This document shows, one piece after another, positions 34,839 through 48,200 of a DNA stretch of 64,000 bases (its first letter is position 1; each line of letters starts with the position of its first letter). Location: NCBI GenBank assembly GCA_914767715.1, contig OU612065.1, positions 25,794,001-25,858,000 on the forward strand, given 5' to 3'. The notes beneath the pieces are model-generated. The model did not search any database, was not told where the DNA came from, and saw only the letters and a list, made by a program, of their open reading frames with translations. The DNA comes from Membranipora membranacea. Lineage: Eukaryota > Bryozoa > Gymnolaemata > Cheilostomatida > Membraniporidae. The position numbers were made by a program, and so were the translations under genes.

Positions 34839-36133
34839 AGAACTATATACATCTTATTGATGTTGATAAAGTTACTTTGTAGAGATTTTGTGTTCTACAG
34901 ATATGAAAAAGAATTATTTGAGCGTTTAAACAGCTGCATATGAGATTTTGTGGCATGCTCCATTCTAAAAATCTTACCTGCATGTGTTAAAGTCTTCGCA
35001 TGGTAAATGCAGTATTTAACTTCAGCCTTCACAGTTGATATTCACTATCATATCTTTCTTTCACCCTATTCTAGAGATGACTTACTTTGCCCAAATCTAT
35101 GAGTATGAGGGAGGCAACTGAAGTTAACATTTACCAACCAGCCTACATTCACAACTAAATTTATTTGTATTCATCACTTGAAAAAATCGCAAATCATACC
35201 TTAGAAAGAAACAGAAAAAATATGAAAATAATTATGTTGAAACGCTAGAACTGAAAGTACTACAACTGAACAATATATGGAACAAGATAAAAAGATAGGC
35301 GATAGAGATCAACTTGAAAATGAAGGACCTACAAAGAACGTTGCTTAATATACCAGTGAAATATTCTTTATCAGAGAACATCATTTCCAATCATCATACT
35401 TCCGTTCCCCAGGTAGCTTCAAATATTACATTCTAGATTCTAGATTAAGTTTTTTCATCCCTTCTACCTTATAGCTGCAGAGCGATTGGGTCAAATTTAG
35501 TGATGTTGATACTTATTGTCTACAGTAACAAAAATCTACGATAAGGTCAAAACGACAAAATAAATTGAAACAAACACAATGACCATCAAACAAATAAACA
35601 AAAGTCTGCTTTATGTCATCGCGCATTGGGTTGTAGAAAATGTGGAAAGGCAGAAAATTTGCTTCATAACAGAAAATCATTTGAAATGTATTTCAATAGT
35701 TCTTTTAAAGGTCATCATCAATTTTCAGGTGAAATACCATTTTCCACCTTTTCTGGAAAAACTGGAAAATAGTTTTCTCTGCTATGAAATAAAATTTTTC
35801 GCCTTTCCGCAATTTCTAGAACCCGGTGGCGCTGACAAGAACAAGATAGACATAAAGAAAAAAAAATTCCATTGTTTTTGTATAGATATAGCAAGTGGGA
35901 CATAGCTTTAAGCTACTTCCGGAGTCTGCAAAAAGAGTCCCTTAGTCTATCGCTCATCATATCTCTGGTTCTGATTTTACGGCATTCGATGAGTGTGTGC
36001 GGCGCAACCTTCCACAATGGGTATACCTTTTAGAAAGAGAAGGCCACTTACTCTTAGCCCGAAGCGAATTCGAACCCATGACGGTGACATATGGATATAA
36101 TAAAACATATTTTATAAACATTTCTGACTGTGT

Positions 36134-39100
36134 TTATTCTCTACTGAGGCGCATGTAGATCGTTTTCATTGAGTAGTGCTGACCTCTGAAGCTTGTCCAG
36201 ATTGCTCCCTTGGCAAAATTTTCAGGTGTTGTTTCTCCGCCTTCATAATAGAGCCCATTAAGGTTGCAGTTGTGGCAATGAGCATACCACCATGCCCCTA
36301 AAAAATAAATCAATACATATGTTCACGAATAAAACAGAAGCTATGTAAAGAAATGTATTCTAGATTTTCGCTCATTCTTTCAGCTGAGCGATATCAACAA
36401 CCTTGCAATTTTGCTTGCCAAGTCAACTTGTAGATTGCCAGATTAATACCTGTAAATCGTGCAGCACAATTTTGTGTATCTTCACCATCATTGTCGTTAT
36501 CTCTGGTTGAGAACTTCCAGCCATTGTGTACATACAAACTGTTTCCAGCATCACCAGAATATCCACTAACCTACACATACAAATAACCAATTTCAGTGAA
36601 TTTTCCATTAAAGGTTTACTATAATCAAGTTATCATATGTGAACATATGCAGTTCTTGCATGACTGCTTTGCTGACATTTGATCTACCGATCTTGTATGA
36701 TAAAGATGATGCAATACACTGTGATGTTAACACTAGCAAAGGCTGAATAGCGATCACATGAAAAACGTAGGCAGTTACCTACTAACTTGGTCCCCTTATT
36801 TAGGAGGACACGACTCTTGAGACACTAAGATATCTGTTTATCAATCATGATCTAGTAATACATAGGGATCATATATTAATTGGTTGTTCTTACCAGACCT
36901 AAGTCTATTCCGTCAAAATCACTTAAGATAATAACTAACACTTCACTAAGTCAATTAAACATTCAAAGTCATATGATCCACCAAGTCAAACTGGATAAAA
37001 ACAGTGGATGCTGCACAACCTGAAAAGATTATGCGAAAATGGAACATTTGTTTCTGTATTTCAAAACCTTTAGCTTTGTGGGTGTATAGGAGAGTCTACT
37101 TCACTCGACTGTCCTGTAGGCGGAGCGATGACGAAGTACATAATTATAACATAATGGTGTACATTAGAAGAGGTGTCCACGTCAGCTAAGCCTTATCCCA
37201 GCGGACCCATTTTTGTGTTTTTGTTTGATAACAACAAAAATAGGGCCGCTATGCTAAGACTACCTCAGCTGCATCATCACTTCGATTACTTTAGGATCAC
37301 TTACATGTAATCTGTACTCATCTGCAGACCCATCGATATAGAAGAGTGAGTAGTTTCCAGTTCTAGTCTCACCATCATGATCTTCAAGAAATACACTCAA
37401 CATTTTGTTGGTCTGAGTAAGATAGTAAAGTCTCTCCAGCCCTATAAAGACATGATCTACATGTGAAGATGTGTACTCACTCAGATGCTGAATGTGAAGT
37501 GCCCGAAACGGTTTCATAAATTTTGAGTAAAAAATTAATTTCTTTCGTAAAGATTTGGAAGTTCCTTTTTTAGTATGAAAGCAGGCCACTGGCTTGGCCT
37601 TGATTGGCTGCTGGTCTCATCCAGCAGCCAATCAGGGCCAAAACATCGGACATACTGAGGTATCACTATGATCAGTTTTAGCCTCACCTAGCCAATACTC
37701 TCCTGTCAAGTTACCGAACCCCTTAACATATTTATCCCAGTATCTCCAGAAGTCCTCAGAACCGTCCAATCTTCTTTGAAACACAGTCCAGCCAGAGGTC
37801 GAATCAAACTGACATATTACGGGGATTGCTTCGAGGGTGGGACCTAGCTTCAAATCATAAATGCTTCCTGATGATCTCTCTCCTCTGTCAAATGCGTCTT
37901 GGCAATCTTAAAAAAAAAAAATGGATGAGAAACAAGTATAACCGTAAAATGGCACTTATCGTTTTCAAATCGGAGAGTAATAGTTGTAAGAGGGTCCTTT
38001 TTAGGGATTTACAGTATTGAATACCATCTTAATCTCAAAGGCTTTCAGCCGACTGATGCCAAATATTCACAGTATATCTGAGCATTGTTAAAGTTAGGTT
38101 ACCTTTGAAAATGCATCTCCCATAACCTTCGAGATATGGCTACAAAACAGATGTTGTAAAATTAAATTTTGTCCTTCGCTGTGTCACTGTTGTTTACACT
38201 CTACGCAGTTTGAGACGAGGGCTGAACGGTATTTGAGTTCCGGGTTTTTCATATCAGGTATGGGTTGTTGTTTTAGGATAATATATATAATTATGTTCTA
38301 TGGAGTAGAGTTGTCACTGCAGGGCAAAATGAAAGACAACTCTGATGATTAATGATACTACATCCAGGGAGTTATGTCCCAAACTCTCGGCTGCGTCTGT
38401 CCTAATACTACAGGAGTCATGTATTCTTTCCATTATGACAGGATTTTAGGGGTCAAATGAAAATCTGTTGCTATAGAAGAGCTAGGCGAGAAACCCTAAC
38501 AAACATACCTCGGAGAGAGAGGATTTACGATAGCAGTGTCGTTTTTCTGCATAGCTGAAAGGTGAATTTTCCACACTTGTTACACCAATGTACTGCTGGA
38601 ACACTTGACAGCTTTGAGAGCTACTGTCATATATCACAGATTCACACAGTGATAAAGTAGAGCAGAACACAGTACACCCCAGAAATGTCAGAACTCTTTG
38701 AAAAATAAGAGCAAACTAATCTGACACATTTTGAAATCAATATATTTCCAGAATCAGCTTTACAGAAGAGGTTTACAATGATATATAAAATGTCAAAGTC
38801 GGTCAATGTTGGTTTCATTTAATTGACGAAAAACATTAATTGAAGAAATTTATTAAAAGTCATTCCATCATGATAGCCATTTTTATTATCTAATTTTCTA
38901 ACAAGACAACGAGAAACATTTATGAGAAAAATAAAGGTTCTACTACCAACTTTCAGTTTTTTTTAACACCACATTTTTTACAGACAAATCGCATATAAAA
39001 TAGAAATAGGATTTTGGAAAGCCTAATTGGGAAAAAATTATGGATTATTTTTTAGTGGAAAATATAACCGTTTTTTCATGCTGTATGTATTTATGTATGT

Positions 39101-39295
39101 TCAATCTTTTCTATAACCCAGTCAATTTAATTTAGTAACGAATAGCTTACCATCTACCGTCTCAGTTGCGTTTTCATTAATACTTGTTTCTTCAACATTT
39201 GTAGTTAAAATGTAAATATCTGATGTACCAGAAGCAGAGTGGAATAAGATATATATGCAGACTAGTATGAGTGTGACTTTTCTGATGAAACCCAT
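36134..39295 (-). pseudogene. B3: PAN-fibrinogen-related gene with a damaged exon 2 acceptor
   Basis: Exons: 39151-39295, 38509-38696, 38103-38139, 37688-37906, 37305-37441, 36450-36570, 36134-36297. All seven are open in frame and would give a 336-residue signal-PAN-FReD protein. However, the exon 2 acceptor, CAAG|GAG in B1, B2 and B4, is CAAAGAG here (plus-strand T at 38697). The nearest remaining AG is one base later and leads directly to TGA. Skipping exon 2 would also break the frame (188 nt). The gene is probably inactive, but because only one splice base is at fault this is less certain than for B2. Confidence 0.65.
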
Positions 39296-39669
39296 CGCTA
39301 GGAAAAAGTCCCTCCTGCCACTCCGAAGCAGAGAGTCTGTATAAAATGAATTTAAAAAATGTTTACATTAAATAATGCATATTTGAGAGGAACAATTACG
39401 TCTCAAGAGGCTCTTGATAAATTATGAGAATATTGGATTTTTTAAACATGCAATTATTACCCTGGTCTATTCTGAACTTCAGTTTCCAGCATATTTATTT
39501 CTTATGTATTTCCTTCATAATTTCTGTTTCACGAACCGCAATATCCTTATTCGTACCCATCATCAACTGTCAGAATGGATACATAATTTCTTGCCACCAG
39601 TGAAATGAAACAGAAGAATTTCCTCAATAATAACAAAAAAATTAATCACTAGCTCAGGGCCGAATGTTC

Positions 39670-40155
39670 TGTCTCAATTCGGAGCTGTCCTCTCTCCAGT
39701 TTGGTACATTTAACCCACTTCGCATAGGAAAAACCTGCTGAAAGAGGGTTATCTTGAAAACCGCTTATGTTAGGATAAAGTGAGTATTGATTCAGAGTCT
39801 GCACCATTGAAGACCCTGTGAGACAGGGTTTCCAAATCATTGGAGGCTTAAATGTTGATAAATCTTAATTTTAGTGACGAAACTCATGAAAAATTCTGCC
39901 AAATTGTCCGCAAAACAGGCCGAAAATGCTATAATTGACTATCCAAATACTAAAGTTATTTCCCAAACTATGTCCATATTAGTTTTCAATGCTGCAGATT
40001 CTGAATCAAAAATAATTTTTATCATTTTATAAGCGGTTATCAAGATAACCCTCTTTTCAGCACGTTTTTCCTATGCGCCGTGGGTTAAAAGTACCAAACT
40101 GGAGAGAGGACAACTCCGAATTGAGGCCTTAATCAGAGCTCAGAAAACTGTCTAT
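39670..40155. repeat. Palindromic element, block 3 copy
   Basis: It has the same two-armed element as 28755-29268, with the outermost left end missing (GAATGTTCTGTCTC joins directly). Its presence with both arms links block 3 to block 2. Confidence 0.55.
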
Positions 40156-40619
40156 TCAACCAGCAACATAAAATAACTTTTAGGGGGTCAATGATGCACT
40201 AAGGAGTGCAAATCAGGCGCAATTGCCAGAGGAAACAAATGGAGCAGTGCCTCCACTTCATACCTAACTATAGTTTCATTTTGTCTCAATCCTTCTTCGT
40301 CAGCCAAGCTTTTATTGTTAGATTGATGGCTCTTGCTTCCTGAAAGGACCATCAGTGTCACACTCATATATGTCTAGAAATATCATTATTCAGTTGACGA
40401 ACCCATCATTTGGTCAGAATTGATATAATGAGTTGATTTTCCTGTTGTTGACAAAGACATAAAATTGAAATTCTTATAACATCCTCTCTTCAATTTGTGA
40501 TTCCATCATGCAGAAATAATCACTGCCTATGTGTTTGGTTTGTGAAACAATAGCTAAGAAAATGAAAAAAATATATGAAACTGATTCTGAATGATTTTAT
40601 AAATGGTCAGCAACCTCTA

Positions 40620-41122
40620 GTTATAAAATAGATTTTCTTAGTTATAAAATAAATTTTCTGAGTTAAACTTAAGAAAAGCTGGTGTGAGATCTCATTCACT
40701 GATATTATTTTACAAAGCGAGAATATTATCGGTTTTATCATATGCTGCCCCGTGCTGGTTTCCACACACCTCCCAAAATGATAAGGATAAACTGGAGAGA
40801 TTTCAAAAGCTCTGCACCAGAATTATGATTCCATATGAGGAAGACTATGAAGTGAGACTTTCATTACTAAAGCTTGAAGAGCTAATTATCCATCTTGATA
40901 TTCTTTGTTTTCGATATATTGCAAAGGTTAAAGAATATAAGAACCATCCATGCAAAACATTTTTGGAAGCCCGAAATCACCCTTCTATAAATAGAACAGC
41001 ATTTATAGACAATGATATTTTTCATAAATACACCTGACTGCTTTGTTTTTATTTATTTATTTATTTATGCATGGTCTTTATTTGTCATTGACTTTGATCG
41101 GCAATAATAAAGTATATATATA
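40620..41122 (+). mobile_element. 5'-truncated LINE tail, block 3 copy
   Basis: It is nearly identical to 29732-30237, with the 117-codon open frame at 40684-41037 differing by few residues and a shorter TA tail. It was duplicated with the block, not inserted separately, because position and flanks are the same. Confidence 0.7.
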
Positions 41123-41365
41123 ACTTGTGTTCCATGAGATATAATCATTGATATGGAATATTATATTTATATTCCATATCAATGATAATATTAACTCAGT
41201 GGATATAATATTAAGCTAAAGAGGTCAAAGATTACAACTGAATGATCTGAACTACCTCATGTTGACAATACGAACCTAATCACTCGTCAGATTGAGCCCC
41301 CCGTTAGCTCGTTCTCCGTAAGCTCGTTCTCTGTAAGCTCGCTCTAATGATAACATAACGGAACT

Positions 41366-42309
41366 ATGAATTCCACCAAATGGATCCGCTACAACGTCAA
41401 AGTACCCCGCGAGCTCGCTACAGTGCTTGGTTTAATATTATTTACCATCTTGCTAACGAACATTCTTACACTGATGACGTTTAAGCGAAGTAAAAAGTTA
41501 TCGTTCCATCATCAGCGGTAGTGGATCTGCTGACAGTGCCTTCGCACCTACCAAGCTTCATCGGAATCTGGAATAGATCGCTATTACTATCAGACAATAT
41601 CTGTGGTTTACTTTCTGTGACCAATCATACCTGTATCGCAGCTACTACCTGGTTACACTGCGCTATATGTATCGACAAGTGCTGTTCCATTTTAAAACCG
41701 CTTGAGCACAAACTCTTTTAAACGCACCGTAGAACTCCTTATTTGGCATTTGCATTTTCTGTTGCTGCTGTTGTTGCCATATTGGCTATAATGATGGCCT
41801 TCACACACACTGGATTCCTCGAAGTGAAATTTCTATCTTCTACGGCTGCATGTGGCTATATCCTAGACTACAGATATTTTGCATCAGTCGCTGTGCTCTT
41901 CATTTGCATACCGCTTGCAGTCGCTTTTGTGACCCACATACTGATGCTGAATGAAGTGAGGAAATCAGGCAATTATCGCAGGAAGCGCCTGAAGAGGGCT
42001 TTTAAGACTGTGATATTAACGGTTGGGAATTACTACTTGTGTTGGGTACCTTTTTTGGTGAACCTGATATGGAAAGTTTTGGCTACAAAATTTTCACAAC
42101 CAACACCAGTTATGTTGTCATGGTTTATTGCGCATATGTTTATGATAGGTAACAGTGTTATGAACTTTTTTATCTACATCTACAGTGTTCAAACATTTAG
42201 AAATCAGTTTAAACTGCTTTTCCCATTTAAACGGAGAACACATCCATATAACGGTGAGGCCTCGCAAGCTGTTACCCAGATATGGGTCAATCCACACCCC
42301 ATAGAATAA
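41366..42309 (+). pseudogene. G3: class A GPCR pseudogene (16-bp deletion and shared nonsense)
   Basis: It is homologous to G1. Sixteen bases are missing near 41514, in TM2 ahead of the LAVVD motif, shifting the frame. TAA replaces CAA at codon 124 (41719-41721), as in G2. The second half (41743-42309) stays open for 188 codons. It lacks the one-base loss seen in G2, so the two copies gained frameshifts independently after inheriting the same stop. Confidence 0.85.
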
Positions 42310-43797
42310 AATGTAACTTCTGGCTCAGAAGCGTCTTAAAGACCTGCAACAGAGGAACATTTTCTAGATAAAATCTTTTTTTTTTTAAATGTTTTAAAAC
42401 TAAAAGAGTTTTTTGTTTTCTTTGCTTGCCTTTACTTTGTCTATTTGTTGACTACTGCCTACTACTGACTAAACAGAACTAGAGAGCACCAGTTTGCTGG
42501 TAGAGAACAAAAAACCTTTTTGTGCTTCCCGCGACCATCTGTTTGATCTCTACTTCAAAAAAGGGTACAAGAACCCCCTCCCCCATTTTAGCACACATTG
42601 CCTTATCACAGCCACTGTGATAAGGCTGAGCCTACATAATTGCCAAGATCACCTAATATAAGGAAAGTGTGAGCTCTATCTTAAAAACTCATGTTAATTT
42701 TTTAATGGGAAACTTTGAACTTCAATTACAACAAGTTATGTAAATTAATTATGTAAATTATTTCAATTTATTTCAATATTAAATATATTTAGCAGTTAAA
42801 ATTTTGCAAATTTACCATCAGCATGCGATGAAAGTTTCTGCCAGTAGAGTAACTTAATTTTTAGCAACTATATGTCGGAGCAGAGTGATAATATTCCACA
42901 TTCTTTTGCCTCTCCCAGTGTAGTACTGTATAGTAGGAGATACATTTTAAATCATCAAATGTTTGCTTTTATTCAATACTGTTGTTATAAGTTTATCTGT
43001 TCCCATCTCATCCCATCTCGTTAGTTCTACTAAGTTGTGGTGAAGAAATAAAAAGTTCCTGTCATTCGACACCATTAGACTCATCAGTCGTTGCTGGCGT
43101 TTGAAAGCTTCTACGCGAAAACAGTAGATTTTAACTTCAACTGGCTAAACAGATGACTTGACATGACACAAGGTTATAGAGCGAAGCACCCGGAGGTATT
43201 TATTTAGGTGCTGCACATCAAGCCGATTTATTTACTCAATGAACTCAAACCAGACATATCAGGGACAGTGAAACGTCACACACTCTAAAAGTAGTTATTG
43301 AAGGCTCAAAAGATATACATTAAATACCAAGGTACTGTTTTCAGTTTTCAATCACCTTGCATGTACTTATCGGAAAAACGTTGAATTACTCACACAATAC
43401 TAAACAGACACAGCAAGGCAAATTCATAAACTCACATTCCACATATTTGTAAAGATATGTCTCACGGACTGTTTGCCCAGCCAGGTAAACTAATAAAATG
43501 AGTTGTCCTCCTGACTGATTAGTTATCTATTAGCTAAAATGAGGCCAACAAGTTATTTTCAATTTACTTCCATCATAAACTGTTATGAAAAAGCTCAACA
43601 AATAAATAAAAGTCAAAATAAATGGAAATAATCAGTACTACAAAACATTAAACTACGGCACGACAGAAAGCGTATAAATTTGAGTAATTATGTTTATATA
43701 GTATTTGTGTAATTTTAGAAGTTGACATAACTGTTGTTACTGTAGAGTATACTAAAATGATGAAACAATTCCTTGCCAAGGTAAAAGGCCGGTGATG

Positions 43798-43952
43798 TTA
43801 TCTTCCTACACGCATATAGATGGTCTTATAAGAGTAATAAATCCCTTTCCAATAAGTCCATGTGGCACCTGTACCGTATGATGTAGTGTTTCCTCCTTCA
43901 TAGTAATGTCCATTAAGGTTGGAACTGTGGCAATTGTGGTACCACCACCCAC
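43798..43952 (-). pseudogene. C7c: orphan terminal exon of gene C
   Basis: It has the same 155-nt exon as at 18763-18917, frame and acceptor intact, cut from the rest of gene C by the block junction at 44092-44094. It lies downstream of A3 on the same strand. Confidence 0.75.
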
Positions 43953-45247
43953 CTGCAACAATGAATAAACCTGACTGAGATTATAACCAATCAATTTAAT
44001 GAGTGAACCGTACCTTAAAGCTGACAATCAATTCTCCAAACACCAAATGTTTTCATTTTTCCTCTTCCCCTCCCCCTTTTGCCATAATTTCTTTGAGATA
44101 TAAATTTTGTATTCGTGAGGTCATGCGACCGTATCGCTAATTCCTATGAGTAATTGATTTGTTCAATCCCGTGCCACACCCATCAACTTATATCGAATAA
44201 TTAATTATATAAAGCTATGTTTTTATTGGCCGATTTTTAATCTCAAGTTATTTTAAGACATTTGATGTGTCGCTGAAAACCTTGGCGATTACCTCAAATA
44301 ACTCAAAGAAGCGGACAATCAACCTACCCAGTAAATACAAGTGATTTCCTCACTGGTTGTAAAATTAACTTGGTATCACTGGATTTTCTTAAGTTTCTAA
44401 CTTTGTCAGAACTAGTTGTAATTGGCATGAAATTTGACAGGTAGATATCTTAACTCATTTGCTTTCGGTCAAGGCAACTTTTATTTTTGTGAACAGAGAG
44501 AAAACACAAGACAAAAATAATTATTATCAGCCCATAGGTCTTATGCTGGTGCACAAAGAAGGACAATATCACATCTATTAGGTTAGCCACTTAGGAAAGC
44601 TACTAAGGATAACAAATAGGGATAGCCACGGGATAGCTATGGGATAGCCATAGGGATAGGTGTGAATCAGTTAAAAATTGTAAATTTTTAAGTTATTTAG
44701 CTTTACACAACTCAGATGCTGTCACAGTCACAAAGCCTGTCATCTTGTAACACGCAGTGTTTCATTTCCTCTATGGTATATTCTTTCTTTTAAATAAGTA
44801 TAATTAGATAATACTTGAGTAACCAATACTTGAAATAGTAATATTCCAAGTATATCAAAAGGTAAATACTCCAAATACAATACAAAGGATCCATAAAGAA
44901 TGAAAGACAAAACTCAGCATTCTATATTTACTTTCTTAGGTCGCAGACGTAAAAATCCATGATAGTGAGCAAATGAAGACGCAAATTAACGAAAAACCTT
45001 TCAGAAGGAGCCTTTTCATGTATCAATGTCAATTACGCAACAGCAAAGTGATTCAACATCATAAAAAAAAACAATAATTACAACAGGGCCTTTAAAATAC
45101 CACAAAATATTTTTGTACATCTTCTTTTTAGCAGTTTGGTGCAGTCAATTGACACCTTGTCATATCAGGGGAGGGTGGGATATACCCCCACCCTCCCTGG
45201 TCATACCAATAGGTACAAATCAATTATATTTTAAGTACAAGTTGGAA

Positions 45248-48200
45248 TTATCTGCTCAGGCGCATGTAGACTGTTTTCATTGAGTAGCGGTGACCTCAGA
45301 ACATCTTCCAAGTAGCTCCTACACCAAATTCAGTATTATTGCCGCCTTCAAAGTAGAGTCCATTGAGATTACAGCGATGGCATGCGGCGTACCACCATCC
45401 GGCTACAATGAGGTAAAGAGGATATAATGGGTCTATGTCTGTAATCCATCCCAGAATGCAACGCTCATCAGAGGAGGTCAGGACCCACCACTTGTATCCA
45501 ATGAATGGAATATACTATTTTTAGACCTAAAATATGTAGGTCCCAAAAACGAGCCAAATCATTTTTCTCTTTTTATTGTATGAGTCATTTTGATGATCTC
45601 CACTCTTAGTCATTTTTAACCCCAGCATTATAAGCAATCAATATTATCAATACCATGATATCAGATGCAAAAATAAACTAAACTAAACAAAACTGGCTCA
45701 ATGCTTTATCAGATTTTAACAAAATCTAAAAGCTCCTGCTTAAAGACGGTACATAACATTGGTAGTTTCCTATTCTTTGCCATGTTGTAGTCAGCTAGGT
45801 GAGTTCTTACAAAACCGGGTTCTGGAAAACGCGGAAAGGCGGAAAATCAGTTTCATCGCGGAAAAGCGTTTTCGAAAATGCGGAAAATCGTTTTTCACCT
45901 TGAATTTGTTGATGATGCTAAAATAAACTACTGGAAAGACATTGAGACATCACCACTGTATCATATGAGTGTATTTGGTAGAAATCAATTGAAAAAAACC
46001 CATTAAGATATCATCCCCATCCTCTAATGGCCTGAATTTCAGGTTTTTTCATTTTTGGAAAACGCGGAAAATCGTTTTTCACCAAAAATGAAAAAACCTG
46101 AAATTCAGGCCTTTAGAAGATGGGGATGACATCTTAATGGCTTACAGTTCATTTTCTATGCTTTAAGATCAATTTTTGAGGAAAAAGATATTTTCCGCAT
46201 TTTCCAAAAAAAAAAATTTTTTCAATTGATTTTTACCAAAAACACTCATATGATACAGTGGTGATGTCTCAATGTCTTTCCAGTAGTCTTTTTAAGCATT
46301 ATTATGAAATTCAAGGTGAAAATCGATTTTCCGCATTTTCGAAAACGCGGAAAACGATTTTCCGCGTTTTCGAAAATGCGGAAACTCTTTTCCGCGATGA
46401 AACTGATTTTCCGCCTTTCCGCGTTTTCCAGAACCCATACCAAAACTGTGAAGCTTAAAAGATAAAAGTAGTCTAGGGCTTTATGATGACCCTCCTCCCT
46501 CCCACCCTCCCAGGGCTAATGAGTCATGACTATTATGCTCAACAAGCTTTGACACGGATATTTTTTAATTTTTCGGCTTTGGTCAGTTGAGGGCAATGGA
46601 CCAATGCTTATCATTGTATATGTCAGCACAGTTCTGTGTTACAGACGAATCGTTATCATTGTCCCTTGTTGAAAACTTTTGACCATTATGGAATTCCAGT
46701 GCGTCGCCAGCATCTCCGGAGTAGCCCTCAATCTTCATTTACAAGTATCATAATAAATACAATATATGATGTATATACATATATATAATATGTATGATAT
46801 CTCGAATTTGATGTAAGCTTATTTTAGGTATGTTATAAGCTGTTGCTAATTCAAAGTTTTAGGCGCATGCAAGGGTAGAGAAAGTAAAACATATCAGTAT
46901 CATCATCTTGCCCACAATGCTGTTATGTTGGAGACCTACATTTAGAGAGAATGCTTATCGTTGATAGACAATGGAGTTCAAGTAAGTATGTTTGACCCTG
47001 ATAAATTATGTTCTATAAAGTGAACAACTGAATTAACAATGTAGTGCTTGCTATCACCAGAGAGGGTGGGAGGGTATATCCCACCCTCCCTGCTATCAGA
47101 ATGAGTGAAACTTCTCACATGTGACAAGTATTGCTCATCCTCCCCTTCAATAGAGAACAGGGAGTAATTAGCCGTCCTGGTCTCACCATCGTGATCCTCC
47201 AGGAACACACTCAACTTCTGGTTGCTCTGAGTCAAGCAGTGTATGTTATCCAATCCTACAATCAATCCATCATGTGCTTTGTGAGATTTTCATTTTTTTT
47301 TAAATGTTTCTAGGCTGAATCTATATTCAGTTTCGCTGGCCTTGTCTAGAACAAATAACAAAATAACATTTAAATTGATTAATATTTCTCTTCTATCTAC
47401 CGCGAAACCATAAATTTCTAATGTCAACAGCAGCAAAGTTAAGGCATCACCACATCATTTGGTGCAGACTATCTTACCTAGCCAATACTCTCCTGTCAAG
47501 TTACCAAAACCATCAACATAGTCATCCCAGTATCTGAAGAAGTCCTCAGAACCATCCAGTCTCCTCTGAATAATCGTCCATCCCGAGGCAGAGTCAAATT
47601 GACATACAGCTTGCATCAGGCCACAAGAAGTTTGTGGTTTCAAATCGTATATCTCTCCAGAGGCTCTCTCACCCTTATCGAAGGCATCCTGGCAATCTGA
47701 CCAAACAGTTACAACAGTCAACACTTTCCTTTAATACACTGCTATATAGATTAAAACATTAAAGTTGATACAAGTTAGCAGCCTCTTTTGGATTTGATAT
47801 AACAAGGAATTGTGCAACTTCCAGTCAGGATGAAAACATGCACTTTACATTTATTTGATATTGCTCAATGGCGGGTGCATAATAAATGTCATACCTTTGT
47901 AAATGCAGTTGGTCAGACCTCCAGTATAACTCTAAAATATATAAATACATTGATTCATTGATTGACCCTTCTTTAATAATTGTTATTATTAATTTGGGAA
48001 TATATAATAATTCAGTGAACAACATATGCCTTCTGCTGTTAGTTATACTGCATTTAGATTTTACTTGTACTTACATGGGGTACAGCGTTTGTGTGATAGC
48101 AGTGCTGTTTCTCAGCATAGCTGATGGACGATTTATCTGCGTACATAATCTCTAACGACTGGTCATACAGATGGCATTGCTGTAACCTGCTGTCATATAT

